From NCBI GenBank assembly GCA_965212075.1, contig OZ243043.1:744001-808000 (forward strand): a DNA stretch of 64,000 bases. The letters run 5' to 3'. Below are positions 27,275 through 35,305 of this stretch, piece after piece. Position 1 is the stretch's first letter; every line of letters starts with the position of its first letter. Made by a program: the position numbers and the translations under genes. This DNA is from CBDBUR01 sp965212075. Lineage in GTDB: Bacteria > Pseudomonadota > Alphaproteobacteria > JAPOUT01 > G958296285. Below the pieces are notes generated by a model. It was not told the DNA's origin. It made no database searches and saw only the letters and a list, made by a program, of their open reading frames with translations.

Positions 27275-27456
27275 GGGGGCGACATAGGATCGACAGGAAC
27301 AGAAAAGCTGCATCTTTTGCCCGGCATGGTTCCGCCGTCATCGGGCCGAGGCTGAAAACGCCAACGACAACAAAGTCGCGGAGGTGCGTTTCGCTGCGTA
27401 AGCGGTGAGACCCCTCACTTCAAGTCCTGATCCCTTCGCACGGATCGGGCGGGGTT
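27275..27456 (+). ncRNA. ssrA: tmRNA coding piece with proteolysis tag
   Basis: Starts GGGGGCGACATAGGATCGAC, the tmRNA 5' hallmark. The tag frame runs from a GCT at 27351 to TAA at 27399-27401 and reads AENANDNKVAEVRFAA. By comparison with the Caulobacter tag the resume codon may be GCC at 27360, giving ANDNKVAEVRFAA. The end FAA replaces the common LAA/VAA. After the stop come hairpins GTGAG/CTCAC and GATCC/GGATC, then the terminator. tmRNA rescues stalled ribosomes and marks the product for ClpXP; the adaptor gene sspB follows. Confidence 0.88.
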
Positions 27457-27492
27457 TCGCGGGCACCCGGCAACAGAAGCCCGCGATTTTTT
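27457..27492 (+). terminator. Rho-independent terminator of ssrA
   Basis: TCGCGGGC (27457-27464) pairs with GCCCGCGA (27479-27486) over a 14-base loop and is followed by six T (27487-27492). Perfect 8-bp GC-rich stem. Confidence 0.88.
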
Positions 27493-27581
27493 CCAAATCC
27501 ACGACTTTTTGAAGTCCATACCTCTTGTGAAGTCCGCGATGTCTTTTACAAAACCCAAAAGACGCGCTAATTTATCCCCTT

Positions 27582-28052
27582 ATGAATGACCAGAAAAAAA
27601 TCAGCTATGACCGGCTCGTCTATGACGCGCTGCGCGGCATGGTGCGGCGCGTGCTCACCGGCGTCCAGCGCGACGGCCTGCCCGGGCAGCATCATTTTTA
27701 TATCTCTTTCCAGACAAATCATCCCGGCGTGCTCGTCGCCGAGCGGCTCAAAGAGCGCTACCCCAAAGAAATGACCGTCGTCATGCAGCATCAGTTTGAG
27801 AATCTGCAAGTGGATGAGAAGCAGTTCTCGCTGACGCTTTATTTTGATCAAGTCCCTGAGCGCATCACAGTGCCATGGACGGCGCTGACCAGCTTCACCG
27901 ATCCGCATGCGTCTTTTTCGCTGCGCTTGAGCGCCGCTGAAGAAACGACAGAAGCCGCCCAGACGCCGGAATCGTCAAAAGAACAAATAACAGAACAGGC
28001 AACAGGAGAGGTCGTTGAGCTGGACGCTTTTCGTAAAAAAAATAAGAAATAA
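27582..28052 (+). CDS. sspB: ClpXP adaptor SspB (alphaproteobacterial type)
   Basis: 156 residues. The N-terminal substrate domain (ISYDRLVYDALRGMVRRVL; FYISFQTNHPGV; VMQHQFENLQV) is of the SspB-alpha type, followed by a linker and a C-terminal ClpX-docking stretch. It tethers ssrA-tagged proteins to ClpX. It sits 90 bases after the tmRNA terminator, so adaptor and tag are neighbours. fumC starts 3 bases after its stop. Confidence 0.93.
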   Translation: MNDQKKISYDRLVYDALRGMVRRVLTGVQRDGLPGQHHFYISFQTNHPGVLVAERLKERYPKEMTVVMQHQFENLQVDEKQFSLTLYFDQVPERITVPWTALTSFTDPHASFSLRLSAAEETTEAAQTPESSKEQITEQATGEVVELDAFRKKNKK

Positions 28053-28054
28053 GA

Positions 28055-29434
28055 ATGCGCAAAGAAAAAGATTCCATTAGCACGATCGATGTCCCCGATG
28101 ACAGATATTGGGGCGCACAGACCCAGCGCAGCCTGCAAAACTTTAAGATCGGCGGCGAGAAAATCCCCGCGCCGATGGTGCGCGCGCTGGGCATCGTCAA
28201 GCTGGCAGCGGCGCGCGTCAATATGGCGGCGGGCGCGATCGAGCCTCCGGTCGGAAAATTGATTGAACAGGCCGCGCAGGAAGTCATTGACGGCAAGCTC
28301 GACGATCACTTTCCTCTTGTGGTGTGGCAGACCGGCTCGGGCACGCAGAGCAATATGAACGCCAATGAAGTGATCGCCAACCGCGCGATTGAACTCGCCG
28401 GAGGCGAACTCGGCAGCAAAGACCCCGTCCATCCCAACGATCATGTCAATCGCGGCCAGTCTTCCAATGATACTTTTCCAACCGCAATGTCGATCTCGGC
28501 GGCGCGCGAGATCAACACAAGCCTATTGCCCGCGCTTGACCACCTTCATCAAGCTTTGGATCAAAAAGCGCGCGCCTTTGCCGAGATCATCAAAATTGGC
28601 CGCACCCATATGCAGGATGCAACGCCGCTGACTTTAGGACAGGAATTTTCCGGCTACGCGCAGCAGATCAAAAACGCGATGGCGCGGATCAATGACGCCC
28701 TGCCGCGTCTAATGCAATTGGCGCAGGGCGGCACCGCGGTCGGCACCGGCCTCAATGCGCCCGAAGGCTTCGCCGAACAATTCGCCCTTGAAGTGAAAAA
28801 CATCACCGGCCTGCCCTTCACATCAGCGCCCAACAAGTTCGAGGCGCTCGCCGCCCATGATGCGATCGTGGAAATGTCCGGCGTGATGACCGTGCTCGCC
28901 GCAAGCTTGTTCAAAATCGCCAATGACATCAGGCTGCTCGGCTCCGGACCGCGCGCGGGGCTGGGCGAAATCTCGCTGCCCGCCAATGAGCCCGGCTCCT
29001 CCATCATGCCCGGCAAGGTCAATCCAACCCAGTGCGAAGCCATGACCATGGCCGCCGCGCAGATCATCGGCAATCACGCGACCATCGCCTTTGCCGGATC
29101 GCAGGGACATTTGGAGCTCAATGTCTTCAAGCCGGTCTTGATTTTCAACCTGCTGCAATCCATCCGGCTCGCAGGCGATGCCAGCGTCAGCTTCGCCGAT
29201 AAATGCGTCAAGGACATCACTCCCAATGAGGCTAGAATCAACGAGCTGATGCAATCTTCGCTGATGCTCGTCACCGCGCTCGCCCCGCAAATCGGATATG
29301 ACAAAGCCGCGCAGATCGCAAAAACCGCTCACAAAAACAACACCACTCTGCGCGAAGAAGCCATCGCGTCCGGCTTCATCTCGCAAGAAGATTTTGACCG
29401 CATCGTGCGGCCAGAAAAGATGATCGGGAAATAA
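28055..29434 (+). CDS. fumC: Fumarate hydratase, class II
   Basis: 459 residues. TCA cycle: fumarate to malate without an Fe-S cluster. The active-site loop GSSIMPGKVNPTQ lies near residue 316, and TGSGTQSNMNANEV and GRTHMQDATPLTLGQ are complete. Starts 3 bases after sspB, so probably co-transcribed. Confidence 0.96.
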   Translation: MRKEKDSISTIDVPDDRYWGAQTQRSLQNFKIGGEKIPAPMVRALGIVKLAAARVNMAAGAIEPPVGKLIEQAAQEVIDGKLDDHFPLVVWQTGSGTQSNMNANEVIANRAIELAGGELGSKDPVHPNDHVNRGQSSNDTFPTAMSISAAREINTSLLPALDHLHQALDQKARAFAEIIKIGRTHMQDATPLTLGQEFSGYAQQIKNAMARINDALPRLMQLAQGGTAVGTGLNAPEGFAEQFALEVKNITGLPFTSAPNKFEALAAHDAIVEMSGVMTVLAASLFKIANDIRLLGSGPRAGLGEISLPANEPGSSIMPGKVNPTQCEAMTMAAAQIIGNHATIAFAGSQGHLELNVFKPVLIFNLLQSIRLAGDASVSFADKCVKDITPNEARINELMQSSLMLVTALAPQIGYDKAAQIAKTAHKNNTTLREEAIASGFISQEDFDRIVRPEKMIGK

Positions 29435-29473
29435 CTGGTAGCGACCTCATCACCCTTCCTCTATGCTCGCGCC

Positions 29474-30163
29474 ATGAGTAAACTACCTCAAGCAGTTATC
29501 TTTGACCTTGACGGCACTTTGGTGGATACCGCGCCCGATCTGATCGATACGCTCCGCCAGATCATGCAGCGGCACGGCCTGCCCGATATGGAAGCCGCGC
29601 AGCTGCGCCAATTTATCGGCGGCGGCGCGCGCGCGCTGATTCAACGAGCCCTCATCGCCGCCAATCGCCCCGCCGACGACCCGCTGCTCGACCGGTTTGA
29701 GCAGGACTTTCTCACCCTTTATGAAAGCCAGCTTGCGCATCTGAGCCGTCTTTTTGACGGAACGCGCGACGTGCTTGATATGCTCAAGGACAGCCAAACC
29801 CTGATGGCCGTCTGCACAAATAAACGGCACGACTTCGCGCGCAAAATCCTGCGCGCCTTTGAGTTTGACGCCTATTTTGCGGAAGTCGTCGGCAGCGGCC
29901 AAAGCCATAAGCGCAAACCCGACCCCGAACCGCTTTTATATTTGCTCGATCGGCTCAAAGTGGATGCCCGCCAAGCGGTGATGGTCGGCGACAGCATCAT
30001 AGACATTGAAACCGCGCGCGCGGCTCATGTCGCTGTGCTCGGCGTGAGTTTCGGCTATTCCGCTACGCCCATCCGCGAGCTGGGTGCCGACCGCTATATT
30101 GATCACTGGCGCGAAATGCCGCAAGCGCTCAGTGGGATGGTGTCGGAAACAAGCCTCCCTTGA
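29474..30163 (+). CDS. gph: HAD phosphatase, phosphoglycolate phosphatase-like
   Basis: 229 residues. HAD motif I DLDGTLVDTAPDLIDTL with nucleophile Asp at residue 11, motif II VCTNKRHD, motif III KPDPEPLLYLL and motif IV MVGDSIIDIETA. The alpha-helical cap fits Gph, which removes 2-phosphoglycolate. HAD enzymes overlap in substrate, so the exact substrate is a family inference. Confidence 0.88.
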   Translation: MSKLPQAVIFDLDGTLVDTAPDLIDTLRQIMQRHGLPDMEAAQLRQFIGGGARALIQRALIAANRPADDPLLDRFEQDFLTLYESQLAHLSRLFDGTRDVLDMLKDSQTLMAVCTNKRHDFARKILRAFEFDAYFAEVVGSGQSHKRKPDPEPLLYLLDRLKVDARQAVMVGDSIIDIETARAAHVAVLGVSFGYSATPIRELGADRYIDHWREMPQALSGMVSETSLP

Positions 30164-30196
30164 CGGCGGGCGTCAGTTGAGGCTTTAACTATATCA

Positions 30197-30272
30197 GGGC
30201 GGTTAGCTCAGTTGGTAGAGCGCAGTGTTCACATCGCTGAGGTCGCTGGTTCAAGCCCAGCACCGCCCACCA
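30197..30272 (+). tRNA. tRNA-Val (anticodon CAC)
   Basis: Acceptor GGGCGGT (30197) pairs with ACCGCCC (30262-30268), discriminator A, CCA encoded. D-arm GCTC/GAGC; anticodon stem CAGTG/CGCTG (one G-T) closes TTCACAT, giving CAC; T-arm GCTGG-TTCAAGC-CCAGC. 76 bases. It stands just before the AT-rich restriction-modification pair. Confidence 0.94.
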
Positions 30273-30354
30273 TTAAATCTAAATCTCTGTAAACAAACCT
30301 CACATTGAGCCCTGTAAATAAGTTTGTCTTTAGATTCAGTGATGGTAGTGTTAA

Positions 30355-31284
30355 ATGGCATATACTGAAACAAATCGATTCGCCTTCAAAAATATGTCTC
30401 TTGCAACAGAAAAAAAAGTTATACCTATTAAAGGGCATTTTACCCCAATAAAAGATTTAGTGGGCAGGGTTCATAATACCGACTGCATCAGCTTGATGAG
30501 CAAGCTCCGCTCAAATTCTATGGATATGATTTTTGCTGACCCTCCTTTCAATCTCAAAAAAAAATACACCTCTTATAAAGATAATATGCCACTACAAGAA
30601 TATTTGGCATGGACAGAAGAATGGCTCGTTGAAAGCATCCGTGTTCTTAAGCCAACGGGCAGTTTGTTTGTTTATAATATCCCCCGCCTTTTAACTTATA
30701 CGGCCAATATATTAAATGAAATAGCTGAATTTAGACATTGGATTTCATGGAATTCTAATGGGCAACCTCTCGGAAAGTCTTTACAGCCTGCACATTATGG
30801 GATTTTATTTTATACAAAAACTCGTCAAAATAAATTTTATGATGTTAGAGCGCCCCACGAAAAATGCAGAAAATGTGATGAATACATAAAGGATTATGGG
30901 GGGAAATCTCATTTAAGGCATGAGTTCGGTTATCAAATTAGTGATGTCTGGAACGATATACATAGGGTTAGGCATAAATGTAGAAGAATATCATCACATC
31001 CTTGCCAGCTACCAGTCCACTTAATTGAACGAATGGTTTTAATGGCAACAGATGTGAATGACATTGTGCTTGATCCTTTCGCGGGTTCAGGTGCGGCTGG
31101 CATAGCTTCTAAACAGTTAGGGCGACGCTATATAGGAACAGATATTGACAAAGGATATTGTCGTGAAGCTAATCAAAGGATTGAATCCGCTGTTACCACA
31201 AAATATAAAGGAATACATGCTTCAATATTTTTAAAAAAAATCTTAAGTATCAGAGATATAGATATTAAAAATGGAAAAGCCTGA
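30355..31284 (+). CDS. Type II DNA methyltransferase, beta class (N6-A or N4-C)
   Basis: 309 residues. The catalytic motif DPPFN (residues 62-66) precedes the SAM motif DPFAGSGAAG (about 240-249), the beta-class order. A central segment has clustered Cys (EKCRKCDEY; RHKCRR; SHPC), perhaps a zinc-binding part of target recognition. It protects DNA from the nuclease encoded next; the target sequence cannot be read. Strongly AT-rich with codon use unlike its neighbours, so probably acquired. Overlaps the next gene by 14 bases. Confidence 0.86.
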   Translation: MAYTETNRFAFKNMSLATEKKVIPIKGHFTPIKDLVGRVHNTDCISLMSKLRSNSMDMIFADPPFNLKKKYTSYKDNMPLQEYLAWTEEWLVESIRVLKPTGSLFVYNIPRLLTYTANILNEIAEFRHWISWNSNGQPLGKSLQPAHYGILFYTKTRQNKFYDVRAPHEKCRKCDEYIKDYGGKSHLRHEFGYQISDVWNDIHRVRHKCRRISSHPCQLPVHLIERMVLMATDVNDIVLDPFAGSGAAGIASKQLGRRYIGTDIDKGYCREANQRIESAVTTKYKGIHASIFLKKILSIRDIDIKNGKA

Positions 31285-32194
31285 TAAAATTACACTAGAA
31301 GAATTGAAAGAGAACATGAATATCTTTTTGAGCTTCCCAAAAGTAGAAGAACTTTTGAAAAAAGATATTCAAGAAAAACTAACAGCTACTATGTTAGCTC
31401 ATACAAAGAACGGCTCTCGTCCTGATGTTGATGTCCTTTCTGATTATCTTGAAGAGGATACAGAAAATCGCTTGAAAATAATTCTTGCAATGTGTGGGGG
31501 TTCTTTTGAGAAATTTAAGAGAGTTTATGAAAATGCTTTTTTGGAAAAAAATACTTTTTTGAAAAAAAACATAAATGATATTCAAAATGATAAATCAATG
31601 AGAAATATAATCGCAAAATTATTTTGCTCTCCAGATGCTTCAAAAATTGCAAAAAATATACCCCCTTTCATAATTAGGGGGTTTAACTTGCCAAAGAATT
31701 GGAAAAATCTATTACAGGATAAATCCTATTTAGAGGCAATAATTTCACCCACACTCCAAGCTAAATATGCCACGAGCATGGGAGATGCATTAGAAGAAAA
31801 AATTGAAAATGTTGCCGAAAGTATTGGAGTAAAATATAAAAAAGGGCCTGTTGAAATCGTAGATAACAAAGAAGTGGACGTGGCTATTCCAAATTGCTAC
31901 AAACCAAAAATAATTATAATGTCTTCTTATCAACTTACAACATCGTCTCTTCAATCAAGCAAAGCTAACGAGCAGGCTAAAATGTATGAAGAAATTAATA
32001 AGTATAATCGCCGCCGAAGTCGCAATAAAATGAAAGACATTAAAATGAAAGACATTGTTTTTGTAAATGTTATTGATGGCGGGGGTTGGCTTGCACGAAA
32101 TAGAGATTTAGAACATATCTGGAATAACTCGGATTATTGTTTTTCTTGTTCGCAACTTTCTCATTTGAAAGATGTCATACAATACTATATGTAA
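31271..32194 (+). CDS. Probable type II restriction endonuclease
   Basis: 307 residues, overlapping the methyltransferase. The C-terminal half holds a PD-(D/E)xK-like core: GDALEEKIENV, then a VDVAIPN strand, then KIIIMSSYQLTTSSLQSSKANEQ, a pattern seen in several type II nucleases that bind with a methyltransferase partner. The usual E-x-K is not plain (IIMSS), so catalytic residues are uncertain. An exact 15-bp duplication (32026-32055) gives NKMKDIKMKDI. AT-rich like its partner; the call rests mainly on the pairing. Confidence 0.72.
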   Translation: MEKPDKITLEELKENMNIFLSFPKVEELLKKDIQEKLTATMLAHTKNGSRPDVDVLSDYLEEDTENRLKIILAMCGGSFEKFKRVYENAFLEKNTFLKKNINDIQNDKSMRNIIAKLFCSPDASKIAKNIPPFIIRGFNLPKNWKNLLQDKSYLEAIISPTLQAKYATSMGDALEEKIENVAESIGVKYKKGPVEIVDNKEVDVAIPNCYKPKIIIMSSYQLTTSSLQSSKANEQAKMYEEINKYNRRRSRNKMKDIKMKDIVFVNVIDGGGWLARNRDLEHIWNNSDYCFSCSQLSHLKDVIQYYM

Positions 32195-32214
32195 ATAGGC
32201 CAAGACCTTTACTC

Positions 32215-32829
32215 TCACATCCCCGCCTTTTGGACGCTTGGGCGCGCGGAGAGCCGGTCATGCCAAGCCTGCAGGTTCTTGTGATCGTCGGGAATCTCAA
32301 TCCGCGCCATAAAGCCAAAATCCATAGTGCAGATCGCGCTGATGTCGGCAACTGAGAAATCTCCGGCGATGAACTCCTTATCGGCCATTTGCTGGTCAAA
32401 GAATTTCATCATTTTTTGCGCGCGGCGCTTACTCTCTTCGCCCCAGTCTTTGTTTTGATTTTCAAGCGCGGCCATCGCCGGATGACAATGGCGAAAATGC
32501 ATCGCGACCGTCGACAGCCAGAGAAGCTCAACGCGCCGCTGCCACATCTCAATCATCGCCGCCGACAGCGCATCGGTGCCGAAAAGCGGCGGATCGGGAT
32601 GAAGCGCCTCAAAATAGCGGCAGATCGCAATGGATTCGGTCATGGCCGCGCCGTCATCCAGCTCCATCGCCGGAACCTGCGCCAGCGGGCTGATCTTCAT
32701 ATAATCGGGCTGCTTGTGCTCGCCATCCATGATCGAGACGGTCTCGGTCGGTATATCGATCCCCTTCTCGGCCAGAAAAATCCGCACCCGACGCGGGTTG
32801 GGCGCTAATGGCGTGTCATATAATTTCAT
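32215..32829 (-). CDS. Glutathione S-transferase family protein
   Basis: 204 residues. Thioredoxin-like N-terminal domain (MKLYDTPLAPNPRRVRIFLAEKG) with the cis-proline VPAMELDDG and the glutathione-gamma-Glu motif MTESIAICRY, then a helical C-terminal domain. Likely conjugates glutathione to an electrophile or acts as a peroxidase; substrate unknown. Divergent from the SDR gene. Confidence 0.88.
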   Translation of the reverse strand: MKLYDTPLAPNPRRVRIFLAEKGIDIPTETVSIMDGEHKQPDYMKISPLAQVPAMELDDGAAMTESIAICRYFEALHPDPPLFGTDALSAAMIEMWQRRVELLWLSTVAMHFRHCHPAMAALENQNKDWGEESKRRAQKMMKFFDQQMADKEFIAGDFSVADISAICTMDFGFMARIEIPDDHKNLQAWHDRLSARPSVQKAGM

Positions 32830-32939
32830 CGATCACTCTCCTATTTTTGACCCCCACTTGACCCCTCTTGACCCCTCAGGCCATATCATGACAAAAACAT
32901 CCTTAATCAGCAAGAAACAAATCAGTGGAGGCTCACAAA

Positions 32940-33845
32940 ATGACTATTGATTTCACAGGCAAGGTTGCCATCGTCACCGGCTCTGGAGGCGGATTAGGGC
33001 GCTGCCACGCCCTTGAGCTGGCGCGGCGCGGCGCTAAAGTCGTCGTCAATGATTTGGGCGGCAACCCCGACGGCACCGGCGGATCGTCCGAAATGGCCGA
33101 GAAGGTCGTCGCCGAAATTAAGGCCGCAGGCGGCGAGGCGATCGCCAACGGCTCCAGCGTCACCGACGATAAAGGCGTCCAAAAAATGGTCGACGATGCC
33201 ATGAACGCATGGGGACGCATTGACATCCTCATCAATAATGCCGGTGTGCTGCGCGATAAGAGCTTCACCAAAATGGAAATCAGCGACTTTGAGTTCGTCG
33301 TCGGCATCCATCTGATGGGCACCGTCAAGCCGACCAAAGCCATCTGGCCGATCATGCGCGAACAAAGCTACGGACGCATCGTGGTCACGACGTCCTCTTC
33401 GGGGCTCTACGGCAATTTCGGCCAGACCAATTATGGCGCCGCTAAACTCGCCGTCGTCGGCTTCATCAATACGCTGAAGATCGAAGGCCAGAAGGATAAT
33501 ATCCACGCCAACGCGCTCGCCCCAGTCGCCTGGACGCGGATGACCAAAGATCTGATGCCGCCTCAGGCCGAAGAATTGCTGCAGCCGCAATTCGTCACCC
33601 CGGGCGTGATGTTCCTCGTCAGCGAGGACGCTCCGACCGGCACGATCCTGTGCGCGGGCGCGGGCGCGTTCGCCGTTTCGGAAATCACCGAAGGCGAGGG
33701 CTTCTATATTGGCCGCGGCAATGAACTCACCGCCGAAGCGGTCGCCGAAAATTGGAGCAAAATCACCGATATGTCCAAAGGGCAGGCCTATAAAAGCGGC
33801 GGCGAGCAATCCGCCAAAGTGATGAAGCTTGCAACCAGCAGCTAA
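32940..33845 (+). CDS. Short-chain dehydrogenase, MFE-2-like 3-hydroxyacyl-CoA dehydrogenase
   Basis: 301 residues from the ATG at 32940, after a GGAGG site. Rossmann motif TGSGGGLGR at residues 13-21; catalytic Ser (TTSSSG), Tyr and Lys (NYGAAK). The insert NDLGGNPDGTGGSSEMAEKVV is the hallmark of the (3R)-hydroxyacyl-CoA dehydrogenase domain of peroxisomal multifunctional enzyme 2 and of bacterial relatives, so it probably acts on acyl-CoA. This fits the two acyl-CoA dehydrogenases at 36-38.5 kb. Confidence 0.85.
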   Translation: MTIDFTGKVAIVTGSGGGLGRCHALELARRGAKVVVNDLGGNPDGTGGSSEMAEKVVAEIKAAGGEAIANGSSVTDDKGVQKMVDDAMNAWGRIDILINNAGVLRDKSFTKMEISDFEFVVGIHLMGTVKPTKAIWPIMREQSYGRIVVTTSSSGLYGNFGQTNYGAAKLAVVGFINTLKIEGQKDNIHANALAPVAWTRMTKDLMPPQAEELLQPQFVTPGVMFLVSEDAPTGTILCAGAGAFAVSEITEGEGFYIGRGNELTAEAVAENWSKITDMSKGQAYKSGGEQSAKVMKLATSS

Positions 33846-33865
33846 AGTCTTATAAAGTCTGAGCC

Positions 33866-34810
33866 ATGCGGGCACCCGACTCCGAAGAAATCTCCGCGAT
33901 CGGCGACAATCTGCCCGCTTGGTTCACGCAGGCGATGAAGGTGCCGCGCGAAGAAGGCCGCACCGAAATCGCAGGCTGCCCGATCCACTGGCTGCGCTGG
34001 GGCAATCCCGATAATCCGCCGGTGATCCTCGTGCACGGCTTTCTCGCTCATGCGCGCTGCTGGGCATTCGTCGCGCCGCTCTTGGCCGATAAGTTTGATC
34101 TCATCGCCTTTGACTTCTCCGGCATGGGCGATTCCGGCCACCGCGAGGCCTATAAATTGCATGAGCGCACCGATGAACTCACCGCCTTCATCAAAGCGAT
34201 GAACTTCGCGACCAAGCCCTTCATCGTCGCGCATAGCTATGGCGGCGGCATCACGATCCATGCGCAGGAAGCATTTCCCGAAACCTTCCGCGGCATCATC
34301 ACCTGCGACACCATGATGATGCTGCCCGAAGATCTATCACGCTTCACCGGAGGTGACCGCAAAATGTCGGCCAATTCGTCAGGCAAGCAGCGCGTCTACC
34401 CTGACTGGCAAACCGCCTATAGCCGCTTCCGGCTGTCGCCTGAACAGACCTGCAACCATCCCTTCCTGTTTGATTATCTCGCAAAACACTCCATCAAAAA
34501 AATCGACGCCGGATGGACATGGAAGTTTGACCCCAAAATCCTAATACGCCGCGCCGAAGAACAAGATTGGTGGGCCGATAATGCCGATTGCTTCACCCGC
34601 CTGCCCGCGTCCAAAGGGATCATCTACGGCCAGAAAAGCCTGCTCTTTAACGAGGCGATCACAGGCTATTTGCGCGAGAAATCCGCGGCGCCGTTTCCGG
34701 TGGTCGCGATCCCCGACGCCCATCATCATGTGATGCTTGATCAGCCAATCGCGCTGGCCACAGCCATCGACGCGATTTTGTCGACGTGGATCGCCGACGC
34801 GCCTCAATGA
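33866..34810 (+). CDS. Alpha/beta hydrolase
   Basis: 314 residues. HGFLAHARCW gives the oxyanion turn, VAHSYGGG the nucleophile elbow (Ser), and PDAHHHVMLD the catalytic His near the end. An HFGXG-like entry with VILVHGF is typical of esterase/epoxide-hydrolase-type enzymes. Begins 20 bases after the SDR gene; substrate unknown. Its stop overlaps the next start (ATGA). Confidence 0.86.
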   Translation: MRAPDSEEISAIGDNLPAWFTQAMKVPREEGRTEIAGCPIHWLRWGNPDNPPVILVHGFLAHARCWAFVAPLLADKFDLIAFDFSGMGDSGHREAYKLHERTDELTAFIKAMNFATKPFIVAHSYGGGITIHAQEAFPETFRGIITCDTMMMLPEDLSRFTGGDRKMSANSSGKQRVYPDWQTAYSRFRLSPEQTCNHPFLFDYLAKHSIKKIDAGWTWKFDPKILIRRAEEQDWWADNADCFTRLPASKGIIYGQKSLLFNEAITGYLREKSAAPFPVVAIPDAHHHVMLDQPIALATAIDAILSTWIADAPQ

Positions 34811-35178
34811 CTTTACTGATTCAGATTCATATCGCTTTTGCTTTAGCGGCGGTCGCTCTGGGCTTGACGAACCTCTTGCGCCAAAAAGGAACGATCTCTC
34901 ATGTCGCGCTGGGCTATATATATGTGATTTCGCTGCTGATCGTCTCCATCGGCTCTTTCTGGATCAATGCGATCAACCAATTTTATGGCTTGAGCGTCAT
35001 CCATCTGCTTTCGGCTTGGACGATCTTATGTATGGTGATCGCTGTCATCATGGCGCGGCGCGGACGGATAGAACAGCACAAATACTGGATGATCGGCACT
35101 TATTGCGGCCTGCTCGGCGCTGGTCTGGGCACTTTGTTTCCGGGTCGGCTCATCCCTACTTTATTATTTTCTGGTTAG
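34807..35178 (+). CDS. DUF2306-like four-helix membrane protein
   Basis: 123 residues from the ATG at 34807, which overlaps the hydrolase stop. Four hydrophobic helices; the pattern H-IAFALAAVALG, Q-KGTISHVALGYIYV and MARRGRIEQHKYWMIGTY matches small DUF2306/DUF2306-like integral membrane proteins. Function unknown. Coupling suggests it goes with the hydrolase. Confidence 0.72.
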   Translation: MTLLIQIHIAFALAAVALGLTNLLRQKGTISHVALGYIYVISLLIVSIGSFWINAINQFYGLSVIHLLSAWTILCMVIAVIMARRGRIEQHKYWMIGTYCGLLGAGLGTLFPGRLIPTLLFSG

Positions 35179-35205
35179 CCTTTCCTTGATGATGCCCGTT
35201 CACTG

Positions 35206-35298
35206 GATTCCCGCTAACAGAAGAATCGCCACGAACCTCACCGGTCGTCAGACGAGTCTGTTGCGGGAATGACGAAACTTTTTTTATGTCATCCCCGC
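35206..35298 (+). repeat. Dispersed intergenic repeat, copy 1, with inverted ends
   Basis: Starts gattcccgctaacag, contains gaatc/gaacctca blocks and ends gcgggaatgac (35263-35273). A related copy lies at 61986-62044. Here gtcatccccgc (35288-35298) is the inverse of gcgggaatgac with one mismatch over a 14-base loop, so this copy can also form a hairpin. It lies between the convergent ends of the DUF2306 and GIY-YIG genes. Confidence 0.6.
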
Positions 35299-35305
35299 AA
35301 AAAAA

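Noticed and set aside
32195..32214. Right-hand attachment site (copy of the tRNA-Val 3' end) after the restriction pair
   Set aside because: No copy of the T-arm/acceptor sequence was found near this end.
32994..33875. 293-codon frame antisense to the SDR gene
   Set aside because: The SDR reading has all catalytic residues; the antisense frame has none recognisable.
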